This document shows, one piece after another, positions 5,690-14,300 of a stretch of DNA of 23,332 bases. The stretch covers positions 1-23,332 of the forward strand of contig CAKSGG010000043.1 in NCBI GenBank assembly GCA_934454215.1, in the 5' to 3' direction. A program made the position numbers and the translations under genes. How positions within the stretch are numbered: the stretch's first letter is position 1; the number at the start of each line of letters is the position of its first letter. The notes under the pieces are model-generated. The model saw nothing but the letters and a program-made list of their open reading frames with translations. It did not search any database and had not been told where the DNA came from. The stretch is from an uncultured Clostridia bacterium (lineage in GTDB: Bacteria; Bacillota; Clostridia; UBA1381).

Positions 5690-7921
5690 TTGAAACAGGG
5701 AGCTAACATTTTACTTGCGCTTATGCAGCTTAATATAGGCGGTGCGGAAACGCACGTTGTGGAGCTGGCGAAAGAGCTTAAACGCAGAGGATTTAATGTA
5801 TTTGTTGCGTCAAACGGCGGCGTATATGTTAAGGAAATTGAAGATGCCGGAATAAAGCATTTTCAGGTTCCGCTGAAAAACAAAAATCCGTTTAATATGC
5901 TGCGTTCGGCAAAGCTTTTGGCACAGATTATAAGAAATGAAAAAATAGATATTGTTCATTCTCATGCAAGAATACCGTCGTTTATATTGGGAAAGCTTCA
6001 TAAAAAAATGGGATTTCCGTTTGTTACATCGGCACATTGGGTATTCACGACAAAATACGGACTGAAATATATCACCGACTGGGGCGAAAAGGTTGTTGCC
6101 GTTTCCGAGGATATTAAAACGTATCTTATGGATAACTATAAAATCCCCGAAGGGAATATTCAGGTTACAATCAACGGAATAGATACGGACAAGTTTTCGC
6201 CCGATACCGATACGTCTGACGTAAGAGCGGAGCTTGGAATTAAGGACGGTGAAAATGTAATTGTGTACGTGAGCCGTCTTGACGAATCGAGAAGTCTTGC
6301 GGCAAAGCAGTATATTCGGGCGATTCCCGAAATTGCAAAAAAGGTTGATAAGCTCAGACTTGTGGTTGTCGGAGCGGGCGATGATTTTCAGAATGTAAAG
6401 GCAGAGGCTCAAAAGGTCAACGAAACGCTCGGTTATGAGTGTATAGTGCTGACGGGAGCAAGAACCGATATTAATAAAATGGTTGCGCTTTCAAAATTAT
6501 TTGTCGGCGTAAGCCGTGCGGCGCTTGAAGCAATGGCGGCGCAGAAACCTGTTATAATAGCAGGCAACGAGGGCTATATAGGCTTGTTTGACGAAACAAA
6601 GCTGCAAGTGGGAATTGATACGAATTTCTGCTGCCGAGGATGCGTAATGCCGTCAACGGAGCTGCTGCTTAAAGATACTCTGAAATTTTTCGATATGAGT
6701 GACGAACAGCAGGAGCGTTTGGGGATATACGGCAGAGAGCTTATAAAAAAAGAGTACAGCGTTGCGAGAATGGCGGAGGACAGCATAAGAATTTACGACT
6801 GGGCAACGTCAAAGCAGGACGAAATTTTAATTTCGGGCTATTACGGTTTTCACAACAGCGGTGATGATGCATTGCTGAAATCAATTATAGACGATTTAAA
6901 GAAGTATAAGGAAAGCCCAAACATTACGGTTTTGAGCGCAAATCCGAAAGAAACGTTTAAAAGCTATAGGGTAAAAGCAATAAACCGTTTTTCGGTTTTC
7001 GGCATATTAAAGCATATGAAAAAAGCCGATATGCTTATTTCGGGCGGAGGAACGCTTATTCAGGACAGGACAAGCACGAAGTCGCTGTGGTATTACCTAA
7101 CGATAATAGAAATGGCAAAAAGACACGGTTTGAAAGTCATGTTGTATTCAAACGGTATAGGACCGCTTAAGCGTGAGGCGAATATCAAATATACGGCAAA
7201 GGTTTTAAATACCGTGGACTTGATAACGTTAAGAGATAAGGAATCAGAAGAAACTTTGAAAAAAATAGGAGTAACAGCTCCGAAAATACTTCTTACCGCC
7301 GACCCTGCGCTGACGCTTGAAGTCCCTGACGGAACACTGGGCAAGCGTATTCTTCACGAGGCGAAAGTGCCGAATATGAGACTTTTGAGAATATCGGTAA
7401 GAAAATGGAACACCTTGCCGAATAATTTTGAGGATATAATGGCAAGGGTTTGTGACAGAGCATATGATGAATTTGGCTTGTATACGGTATTTTTGCCGAT
7501 GCAGTCATCAAAGGACTTGCCTGTTTCAAGAAATATTGCGTCCAAGATGAAAAGAAAAGCTTCAATTATAGAAAATCATCAGTCTGTGGACGATATGCTT
7601 TCGGTTGTCGGGTGTATGGATTTCTGCATGGGAATGAGACTTCATATGCTGATGTATGCGGCAATAAACAGCGTTCCTATGATTGGACTGGTTTATGACC
7701 CGAAAGTCAGCAGTTTTATGAAAAACATAAATCAGAACAGGGAACTTAATGTTGAAACACTTACGGAGGACATTCTCTATAAAATGCTTGCGGAAACCGT
7801 AAGAGATTATGAAACGATAAAGGGCGAGCTTAAGAAAAATTACGGCGGACTGAAAGAAAAGGCATTGAAAAATGCACAGCTTGCGGTAGAGCTTTACGAA
7901 AAAGGAAGTGTTGATATTTGA
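5690..7921 (+). CDS. csaB: Glycosyltransferase fused to CsaB-type polysaccharide pyruvyl transferase
   Basis: The 743-residue protein joins two enzymes. Residues 1 to about 375 form a GT-B fold glycosyltransferase of the GT4/GT1 kind: MQLNIGGAETHVVELAKEL at the N-terminus, HSHARIPSF, and SRAALEAMAAQKPVI near residue 273. Residues from about 382 to the end match CsaB pyruvyl transferases: GYYGFHNSGDDALL, SGGGTLIQDRTSTKSLWYY, YSNGIGPL and GMRLHMLMYAA. CsaB adds ketal pyruvate to a secondary cell wall polymer, the ligand of SLH domains. The start is TTG at 5690, 8 bp after AAGGAGG (5675-5681); an in-frame GTG at 5657 lies upstream of that site and is rejected. An ATG at 5685 opens only ATG-ACT-TGA and overlaps the TTG. 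The gene overlaps murJ by 4 bp. A TATAAT at 5647-5652 is a possible -10 without a convincing -35. Confidence 0.92.
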   Translation: MKQGANILLALMQLNIGGAETHVVELAKELKRRGFNVFVASNGGVYVKEIEDAGIKHFQVPLKNKNPFNMLRSAKLLAQIIRNEKIDIVHSHARIPSFILGKLHKKMGFPFVTSAHWVFTTKYGLKYITDWGEKVVAVSEDIKTYLMDNYKIPEGNIQVTINGIDTDKFSPDTDTSDVRAELGIKDGENVIVYVSRLDESRSLAAKQYIRAIPEIAKKVDKLRLVVVGAGDDFQNVKAEAQKVNETLGYECIVLTGARTDINKMVALSKLFVGVSRAALEAMAAQKPVIIAGNEGYIGLFDETKLQVGIDTNFCCRGCVMPSTELLLKDTLKFFDMSDEQQERLGIYGRELIKKEYSVARMAEDSIRIYDWATSKQDEILISGYYGFHNSGDDALLKSIIDDLKKYKESPNITVLSANPKETFKSYRVKAINRFSVFGILKHMKKADMLISGGGTLIQDRTSTKSLWYYLTIIEMAKRHGLKVMLYSNGIGPLKREANIKYTAKVLNTVDLITLRDKESEETLKKIGVTAPKILLTADPALTLEVPDGTLGKRILHEAKVPNMRLLRISVRKWNTLPNNFEDIMARVCDRAYDEFGLYTVFLPMQSSKDLPVSRNIASKMKRKASIIENHQSVDDMLSVVGCMDFCMGMRLHMLMYAAINSVPMIGLVYDPKVSSFMKNINQNRELNVETLTEDILYKMLAETVRDYETIKGELKKNYGGLKEKALKNAQLAVELYEKGSVDI

Positions 7922-9456
7922 GCAGGGAAAACGGAAAAACACTTTTAAAGGCGGCTGTGTTCATGGCGGCGGCAACGCTTTTGGCAAAGGCTTTGGGACT
8001 GGTAAGGGATTCGTGCATTGCGGCATTTTTCGGCACAGGCATGGAGGCGGACGCATTCATGGCTGCGTCAAAGGTTCCCACAACGCTGTTTGACGTGGTT
8101 GTCGGTGGAGTTATTTCGGCGACGTTTATACCTGTTTTCAGCGGAATTATAACAAAGCACGGCAAAAAACAGGCTATGGAATTTATGAACAAGTTCGTAA
8201 CAATGATATTCACAGTTACGCTGCTTATATCGGTTTTGGGAATTGTGTTTGCAGACCCGATTGTAAATTTCATGGCGCCGAATTATACGGGTGATAAGCA
8301 TGCATTAACGGTTCATCTTACGTCAATCATGTTCCCGATGATAATTTTTACGGGATTTGCGTTCTCATTCGTCGGATTTTTGCAGTCGATGGGCGAATAC
8401 AATATTCCCGCAATCATAAGCCTTGTATCGAATGCGGCGATAATTTTATATTTTATCGTGTTCGGAAAACGCTACGGCGTGGAGGGACTGGCGGTAACCA
8501 TGGTTATTGCGTGGAGTTTGCAGATGCTTGTGCAGGTACCGTCGCTGATTAAATTCGGATATAAATTCCGACTGGATTTCAGATTAAAAGACGAAAACAT
8601 AAAAAATGCGCTTGTTCTGGCAGGTCCGATGCTTATAAGCACATGGGTTCAGCCGCTGTACAGCGTGATAAATTCACGGCTTGCGTCGGGAATAGACGGT
8701 GCGTATTCATCCTTGGAGCTTGCAAACAGACTGTATATTATAGTAACGGGAGTATTTTCGTTTGTTGTGACAAATCTGATATTCCCCAAGCTTTCAAAAG
8801 CGAATGCGGCAGATGATACGGACGGAGCAAGAGAGCTTATATCAACCTCGCTCAAAGCGGTATTTTTGATAATTCTTCCGCTTACGGCTGGAATGATAAT
8901 ACTTTCAAACCCGATAACGAATATCATATACCGCCGCGGAGAAATGACTGCGGAGGGAGCGAAAAATATTGCCTCGATTCTGTCGTGCTACAGCGTGGGA
9001 ATGTTGGGACTTGCGGTGAATGAAGTGCTTTCAAAATATTTCTTCTCGATGAATGACAGCAAAACGCCAATGCGCAATTCAATATTGAGTATGGTATTTA
9101 ATATAATAATGGCATATATACTGTTCGGACTGCTGAAAACGCAGGGACTGGCGCTTGCGGCGGCGGGAGGAAGCATATTCAATGCGGTAATGAATGCAGT
9201 TTGCATGTCACGCAGACAGGGAAATGTAATAAAAATGAAAGAGCTTGTAAATATTATAAAAATACTTGCCGGTACGATTATTATGGCGGCGGCTGTGTTT
9301 GGAATATACAGGCTGATATATAATCCCGACGGTGCGCTTTTAAATCAGATAATTGTCTGTGCGGTGTGCGGTGCGGCAGGAGTGATTGTTTATGCGGTCT
9401 GCATAATACTTGGAAATTTAGATGAAGTGAAAAAATTTGTTAAGAGAAAGGAATAA
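7918..9456 (+). CDS. murJ: MurJ/MviN-type lipid-linked oligosaccharide flippase
   Basis: The 512-residue protein has about 14 hydrophobic segments and the MviN/MurJ signature at its N-terminus (AAATLLAKALGLVRDSCIAAFFG), then ADAFMAASKVPTTLFDVVVG. MurJ flips lipid II across the membrane. In a polysaccharide operon a MurJ-like member may instead flip the lipid-linked repeat unit, so the substrate is left open. The TTG start overlaps the TGA of the fusion gene (TTGA, 7918-7921), with AAGGAAG at 7902-7908. The next gene begins 3 bp after its stop. Confidence 0.93.
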   Translation: MSRENGKTLLKAAVFMAAATLLAKALGLVRDSCIAAFFGTGMEADAFMAASKVPTTLFDVVVGGVISATFIPVFSGIITKHGKKQAMEFMNKFVTMIFTVTLLISVLGIVFADPIVNFMAPNYTGDKHALTVHLTSIMFPMIIFTGFAFSFVGFLQSMGEYNIPAIISLVSNAAIILYFIVFGKRYGVEGLAVTMVIAWSLQMLVQVPSLIKFGYKFRLDFRLKDENIKNALVLAGPMLISTWVQPLYSVINSRLASGIDGAYSSLELANRLYIIVTGVFSFVVTNLIFPKLSKANAADDTDGARELISTSLKAVFLIILPLTAGMIILSNPITNIIYRRGEMTAEGAKNIASILSCYSVGMLGLAVNEVLSKYFFSMNDSKTPMRNSILSMVFNIIMAYILFGLLKTQGLALAAAGGSIFNAVMNAVCMSRRQGNVIKMKELVNIIKILAGTIIMAAAVFGIYRLIYNPDGALLNQIIVCAVCGAAGVIVYAVCIILGNLDEVKKFVKRKE

Positions 9457-9459
9457 GGT

Positions 9460-11337
9460 ATGAACAGTCTTATTTTAACTTATCTTGCGATGTTCGGAGC
9501 AAAAATTGCTCAAATGTTTCGCGAGAGCGGTACGTGTAAGCTGCTTATGCGTATTTACAATGCGTTTTCAAATGGGTGGAAGAACAGCCGCATTGTGGGA
9601 CTTATCGGTTCGACCGACAGAGCTGAATATGCGGATAAAAGCCTGATTTATAAAATATTTGCATTGCCGGCAAGGCTCTGGGAATTTTTACAGAAGAAAA
9701 TAGGCGGATTTGTAAATGAAAGCGTCAAAGACAGCGTCATCTGCAATTTGGGCAGAACATATGTAAATGCGTTTATGGCGGTAAATACAAAATTTTGGGG
9801 AACGCTGCTGCTGTCATCAAGTCTGATGTATACGCTGGTAAAGGCGGTTACGGTACATTCATATTCAAAGCCTGTGCTTATTGTCGGCGCTGTCGGTGCG
9901 GTGATGCTTATTTTCAGATATAATATTACGGCATTCATGAACGGCTCTAAATTCGTTGACTGGGCGAAAGCGGCTATAGGATTTGCGGATTTGGATTTTG
10001 AGTTTTATAACGAGGAGTTTTTGAAAGGCAATGAAAAAATATTTCTCGGCGTAATCGCAGGAGTGCTGACGGGAGCGGCGATGGCATTTTCACCGCTTTA
10101 CGGCTTGGCGCTGCCGTTTGCGGTATTCGGTATGCTGCTTGTTTTATATGCGCCCGTTTCGGGAGTGTATGTGGCGGTATTTCTTGCACCGCTTGTTCCG
10201 ACTATGATTCTTGCGGGTATTTGCATATGGACGGGAATTTCGTTTTTGATATATGCCCTTACGGAGAGCAATTTCAAGATACGCATTGACGGTGTTGGAT
10301 TGGGTATGCTGACGCTGCTTGCACTGCTGTTTGTTTCAAGCCTTTGTTCATTTGCGGTTGCGGGAAGCTTAAAGGTTTGGATTATGTATTTTGTATTTAT
10401 GATGTTCTATTTCGTTATTATAAATACAGTAAATACAAAGGAACAGCTTTTCGGACTTTTGAAAATATTTGTAATTTCGGGTACGCTTGTTGCGTTATAC
10501 GGAGTTATGCAGTATGTTTTCGGCTGGACGACTTCAAACGCATGGATTGATGAAACAATGTTTGAGGAATCTACAATGCGTGTGTATTCAACGCTTGCTA
10601 ATCCGAATGTTTTGGGAGAATATCTGCTGCTTGTACTTCCCGTATGTGCCGCACTGTTTTTGAAATATAAGGCAAATACGTGGACAAAATGGGTGTACAT
10701 TGCAATGTTTCTTGTGCTTGCACTGTGCCTTGTTCTCACGCAGTCAAGAGGCTGCTGGATAGGCTTTATGGCGGCAGCGGTTATATTCGTCACATTCTAT
10801 GAGGGGAGAATGTGGGGAATTATACCGCTTCTGCTGTGCATTGTACCGTTTATCATACCCGAAACAATCGTAAACCGAATGTTGTCTGTCGGAAATATGG
10901 AGGACTCGTCAACGTCGTACAGAGTATTTATATGGCTCGGAACGCTCGGAATGTTAAAGCATTACTGGGTAGGCGGAATCGGCATGGGAGAGGCGGCGTT
11001 TTCAAAGGTATATCCGTTCTTCTCATATAATGCAATTATTGCGCCTCACTCACACAATACATTTTTACAGCTTACGGTTGAAGCGGGAATCGGTGCGCTT
11101 GTTGTATTTTTGCTGATAAACTTTCTGTTTGTCAAGAAAATGGCGGCGGTTTATCGGTTCGGAAAGCATAAGAAAAACCGATATGCGACTGCGGCGCTTG
11201 CACTTGCGTCGTCGGTTATAGGATTTTTGATACAGAGTATGTTTGACTATACATTCTATAATTACAGAGTAATGGCGCTATTCTTCATGATGCTTGCTAT
11301 GGGAACGGCGCTGAAATATATAAGAGAGAAAAATTAG
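9460..11337 (+). CDS. O-antigen ligase / Wzy-type polysaccharide polymerase
   Basis: The 625-residue polytopic protein carries the Wzy_C signature: LTQSRGCWIGFMAAAV near residue 425 and a large loop ending in HSHNTFLQLTVEAGIGAL near residue 531. Both are typical of WaaL-type ligases and Wzy-type polymerases, which cannot be separated by sequence alone. The first 100 or so residues are mostly soluble and long for the family. Membrane segments then run in clusters to the C-terminus. It follows murJ by 3 bp and would act on the flipped lipid-linked glycan on the outer face of the membrane. Confidence 0.9.
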   Translation: MNSLILTYLAMFGAKIAQMFRESGTCKLLMRIYNAFSNGWKNSRIVGLIGSTDRAEYADKSLIYKIFALPARLWEFLQKKIGGFVNESVKDSVICNLGRTYVNAFMAVNTKFWGTLLLSSSLMYTLVKAVTVHSYSKPVLIVGAVGAVMLIFRYNITAFMNGSKFVDWAKAAIGFADLDFEFYNEEFLKGNEKIFLGVIAGVLTGAAMAFSPLYGLALPFAVFGMLLVLYAPVSGVYVAVFLAPLVPTMILAGICIWTGISFLIYALTESNFKIRIDGVGLGMLTLLALLFVSSLCSFAVAGSLKVWIMYFVFMMFYFVIINTVNTKEQLFGLLKIFVISGTLVALYGVMQYVFGWTTSNAWIDETMFEESTMRVYSTLANPNVLGEYLLLVLPVCAALFLKYKANTWTKWVYIAMFLVLALCLVLTQSRGCWIGFMAAAVIFVTFYEGRMWGIIPLLLCIVPFIIPETIVNRMLSVGNMEDSSTSYRVFIWLGTLGMLKHYWVGGIGMGEAAFSKVYPFFSYNAIIAPHSHNTFLQLTVEAGIGALVVFLLINFLFVKKMAAVYRFGKHKKNRYATAALALASSVIGFLIQSMFDYTFYNYRVMALFFMMLAMGTALKYIREKN

Positions 11338-11352
11338 AAAGGAGAAAATCAA

Positions 11353-12453
11353 TTGATAAAGGTTATTGAGGTTTCTTCGGATACCAACATAGGCGGCGCA
11401 GGAAAGTGTGTACTGACCTTGCTGGAAAACTTTGATTACAGTCAGTTTGAGGTCAAGGTTGTTTTGCCGAAAAACAGCTTACTGAAACCCCATATAGATA
11501 AAATGGGAATTGAGGTTATCGAGGTGAACGGCATTGCAGACAAGTCGCTCGATACTCACGCCATAAAGGAGCTTACGCAGATTTTTAAGCGTGAAAAGCC
11601 TGATGTTGTGCATACGCACGGAAGTATGTCGGCAAGAATTGCCGCACGGCGTGCAGGCGCAAAGGTGGTGTTCACACGTCACAGCGTGTTTGAGCCATCT
11701 CCGAAAATATCAAAGGGAATCGGCAAAGTGATAAACGGTATTGTAAATAATCATTATGCCGATAAAATCATAGCCGTTGCGGAGGCGGCAAAGGATAATC
11801 TTACCGCAACGGGAGTTTCCGAAAAGAAAATTACGGTTATTCTCAACGGTGTAAAAGGACTTGAAAAACCGTTCGACACTGCGGAAATCCGCAAACGCTT
11901 TGAGTGCGGAGAAAGTAAGGTTGTGTCGATTGTTGCAAGGCTTGAGGATATAAAGGGTCATGAATATTTTATAGAGGCCGCCGATATGATTCTGAATGAC
12001 GGCATAGATGCAAAGTTTTATATTGCGGGGACAGGCAGTTATGAGAATACTTTGAAAGAAAAGGTTAAAAAACTTAACAGACAAAACGATATAATTTTTA
12101 CGGGATTTATAAGCGATGTTGATAAGCTTATGAGTATTACGGACGTTCAGGTTAATGCGTCATACGGAACGGAGGCGACGAGCCTTGCACTGCTTGAAGG
12201 TATGAGCATAGGTATTCCTGCCGTTGTGTCGGATTTCGGAGGAAATCCGGGGGTTATAAAGAACGGCGTAAACGGCTTTATCGTTCCGAAGAAGAACAGC
12301 CGTGAGCTGTATCTTAAATTAAAAGAGCTGCTCAGCAACGATGAGTTGTATTCAAAATTGAGCAGCGGCTCGAAGGAGATATTCAAAAAGACGTTTACCG
12401 CAAAAGCGATGACGGAGCAGACGGAAGCAATCTACAAGGAGGTAGTGAAATGA
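11353..12453 (+). CDS. Glycosyltransferase family 4
   Basis: The 366-residue GT-B enzyme has an N-terminal acceptor domain (SSDTNIGGAGKCVLTLLENF, VHTHGSMSARIAARRAGAK) and a C-terminal nucleotide-sugar domain. The latter has VARLEDIKGHEYFIEA and the EX7E motif in SYGTEATSLALLEGMSIGIP (about residues 273-281). It should add a sugar to the lipid-linked precursor on the cytoplasmic side; donor unknown. The start is TTG, 8 bp after AAAGGAG, which begins right after the stop of the previous gene. Its TGA overlaps the next ATG (ATGA, 12450-12453). Confidence 0.93.
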   Translation: MIKVIEVSSDTNIGGAGKCVLTLLENFDYSQFEVKVVLPKNSLLKPHIDKMGIEVIEVNGIADKSLDTHAIKELTQIFKREKPDVVHTHGSMSARIAARRAGAKVVFTRHSVFEPSPKISKGIGKVINGIVNNHYADKIIAVAEAAKDNLTATGVSEKKITVILNGVKGLEKPFDTAEIRKRFECGESKVVSIVARLEDIKGHEYFIEAADMILNDGIDAKFYIAGTGSYENTLKEKVKKLNRQNDIIFTGFISDVDKLMSITDVQVNASYGTEATSLALLEGMSIGIPAVVSDFGGNPGVIKNGVNGFIVPKKNSRELYLKLKELLSNDELYSKLSSGSKEIFKKTFTAKAMTEQTEAIYKEVVK

Positions 12454-12908
12454 ATAAAAAATGGACTTTAATTGATACGCTGATAGTCGTTGTTATAGTG
12501 GCTGCGGCGGCTGTGCTTTGGGTGATGTTCGGACCGAGCCTTACCGATAAACAAACGGCGCAGGAGGTAGAATTTACAGTAATGATTCAGGATAAGGAAA
12601 AAGGTCTTGCCGATACTATGTCGGTCGGGGACAAGGTTACGCTGAGTCTTATGGAAAAGGATGGCGGCGTGATTAAAGATGTAAGAACCGAGCCGAGTAC
12701 GGTTATGGTTTATGACGGTCTTGACGGAATTTACCGCAATGAGATAAACGAGGAGCATGAGGATATTTATGTTACCGTAACGGCAGACTGTACCGTCGGA
12801 GATAAGGTTATAAAAACGGGCGATACGAAAATAAGAGTCGGACAGGAAATTCCCGTACGGGGTAAGGGATATGCAACAAACGGCTTTGTTATTGAGATTA
12901 ATGATTAA
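12450..12908 (+). CDS. DUF4330 family membrane-anchored protein, copy 1
   Basis: The 152-residue protein has one N-terminal membrane helix (LIVVVIVAAAAVLWVMFG, about residues 12-29) and an outside beta-rich domain of about 120 residues rich in charged and Gly residues. The layout, a short KWTLIDTLI lead, a single helix and VEFTVMIQDKEKGLADTMSVGD, fits DUF4330, a family of unknown function. A strong AAGGAGG precedes the ATG, which overlaps the glycosyltransferase stop by 4 bp, so translation is coupled. Its place at the end of a surface polysaccharide operon suggests an accessory role in polymer handling; this is inference. Confidence 0.75.
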   Translation: MNKKWTLIDTLIVVVIVAAAAVLWVMFGPSLTDKQTAQEVEFTVMIQDKEKGLADTMSVGDKVTLSLMEKDGGVIKDVRTEPSTVMVYDGLDGIYRNEINEEHEDIYVTVTADCTVGDKVIKTGDTKIRVGQEIPVRGKGYATNGFVIEIND

Positions 12909-12923
12909 GGGAGGTACGGTATA

Positions 12924-13409
12924 ATGGATAAAAACGGAAAAATAGGCGGCAAAATCAGCATAATTGATATTGCAGTTGTAATTCTTATAATAGCTGCTGC
13001 AATCGGAATAACGATAAGATTTACATCGGGAACTACATCTGCCGTAACATCAAACGTGACTCTGAGATATGTTGTAAAGGTTAATGCGGTAAGAAACTTT
13101 ACGGTTGACGCATTGAAAAAAAGTCCTTTGCTTACCGATAAAAAAGCAGAGCTTGATTTGGGCGAGATAAAAAATATAGAAACAGCGGATTCAAAGATTC
13201 AGTCAACAACAACGGACGGTAAAATAAAATGGTCTGACCTGCCTGACAAATACACCTGCATGGTTACGATTGAGTCGCAGGGGCGTGAATCCGAAGAGGG
13301 ATATGTTCTTGACGATACGACAGAGCTGTCAGTCGGAAGAACGATGGAGATATATACTAAATATGTAAAGACATCGGGAGAGATTATGAGCGTTGAGGTA
13401 GTTAAATAA
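12924..13409 (+). CDS. DUF4330 family membrane-anchored protein, copy 2
   Basis: The 161-residue protein has the same plan as its upstream neighbour. A lead of GKIGGKISIIDIAV precedes one membrane helix (about 15-32), then a beta-rich domain follows (about 45-161). The GKISIIDIAVVILII start is the more typical DUF4330 form. Sequence identity to copy 1 is low by eye beyond the helix, so the duplication is old or both copies were acquired as a pair. GGGAGG at 12909-12914 lies directly after the previous stop. It is the last gene of the operon; no hairpin with a U-tract follows on the plus strand. Confidence 0.8.
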   Translation: MDKNGKIGGKISIIDIAVVILIIAAAIGITIRFTSGTTSAVTSNVTLRYVVKVNAVRNFTVDALKKSPLLTDKKAELDLGEIKNIETADSKIQSTTTDGKIKWSDLPDKYTCMVTIESQGRESEEGYVLDDTTELSVGRTMEIYTKYVKTSGEIMSVEVVK

Positions 13410-13415
13410 AAAATA

Positions 13416-13446
13416 CAGATGGCAAAGCTTTCAGCTTTGCCATCTG
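13416..13446 (-). terminator. Terminator of the methyltransferase gene, stop codon in the loop
   Basis: A perfect 14-bp stem (13416-13429 with 13433-13446, core GATGGCAAAGCT) closes on a three-base loop. In the minus direction a T-rich run follows, so it ends the methyltransferase transcript. The TGA of that gene (13433-13431) covers two loop bases and the adjacent stem base. In the plus direction no T-run follows, so it is a poor terminator for the polysaccharide operon, though it could block 3' exonucleases. Confidence 0.85.
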
Positions 13447-14297
13447 CCGCTTATACCGCACGGAAGAATGAGCTTATTGCTCTGTATCGGCAAGCCGACT
13501 TCGTCAGCTGTTACAGTTCCTCCGAATTTTGATTTCATTGTCAGTGTTAAAACATTTGTCAGAATCTGTGCGCTAAGTCCTGTCGTGTAAGAGTTTATCA
13601 GAAAAAACAAAGGCTTATTGGACAGTATTTTTATACATTCTTCGATGAGCGGATAAAGCTCGTCTTCAATTTTCCATACCTCGCCCGACGGACCCCGCCC
13701 GTATGAGGGAGGGTCCATTATGATTGCGTCATATTTGCGCCCTCGTCTGCCCTCACGCTGAACAAACTTTACAACATCATCTACTATATATCTTACGGGT
13801 TTATCCGATAATCCTGACGAATTAACGTTTTCCTTTGCCCATGTAACCATGCCCTTTGATGCGTCAACGTGGCATACGGACGCTCCGGCATTGAGTGCGG
13901 CAACGGTTGCGCCGCCGGTATATGCAAATAGATTAAGTACGCTTATCGGGCGGCCTGCATTTTTAATCAAATCCGAAAACCAGTCCCAGTTTACCGCTTG
14001 CTCGGGGAAAAGTCCCGTATGCTTAAATCCCATGGGTTTTATGTTAAACGTTAAAGCTCCGTAATGTATCTGCCAGCTTTTGGGCATTTTTTTATTGAAA
14101 AATTCCCATTTCCCGCCGCCGGATTTTGAACGGTGGTATGTTGCGTCCGTTTTTGTCCATAGTGATTTTTCGCTTTTCACAGACCATATTGCCTGCGGGT
14201 CGGGTCTGCGAAGCAGAAGCTTATCCCAATATTCAAGCTTTTCGCCGTTTGCGGCATCTATTAATTTATATTCTTTCCAGTTATCTGCTAAAAACAT
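13431..14297 (-). CDS. Class I SAM-dependent methyltransferase, probably RNA-modifying
   Basis: The 288-residue protein has the SAM motif I VLNLFAYTGGATVAAL (about 120-135), an acidic VDAS at about 144-147, and the catalytic-type motif DPPSYGRGP (195-203). These are hallmarks of the RlmI/RlmK-like rRNA methyltransferase branch. The N-terminal PUA domain of RlmI is missing and the length is short, so this is the compact Methyltrans_SAM type; the target base is unknown. The gap to the upstream gene is 3 bp and AAGGA lies within that gene's last codons. The stop codon sits in the terminator loop. Confidence 0.88.
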   Translation of the reverse strand: MFLADNWKEYKLIDAANGEKLEYWDKLLLRRPDPQAIWSVKSEKSLWTKTDATYHRSKSGGGKWEFFNKKMPKSWQIHYGALTFNIKPMGFKHTGLFPEQAVNWDWFSDLIKNAGRPISVLNLFAYTGGATVAALNAGASVCHVDASKGMVTWAKENVNSSGLSDKPVRYIVDDVVKFVQREGRRGRKYDAIIMDPPSYGRGPSGEVWKIEDELYPLIEECIKILSNKPLFFLINSYTTGLSAQILTNVLTLTMKSKFGGTVTADEVGLPIQSNKLILPCGISGRWQS

Positions 14298-14300
14298 AGT

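Noticed and set aside
13431..13446. The hairpin after the polysaccharide operon as its plus-strand terminator
   Set aside because: On the plus strand the stem is followed by CCGCTTATAC without a T-run; the T-run is only on the minus side, so it belongs to the methyltransferase gene.
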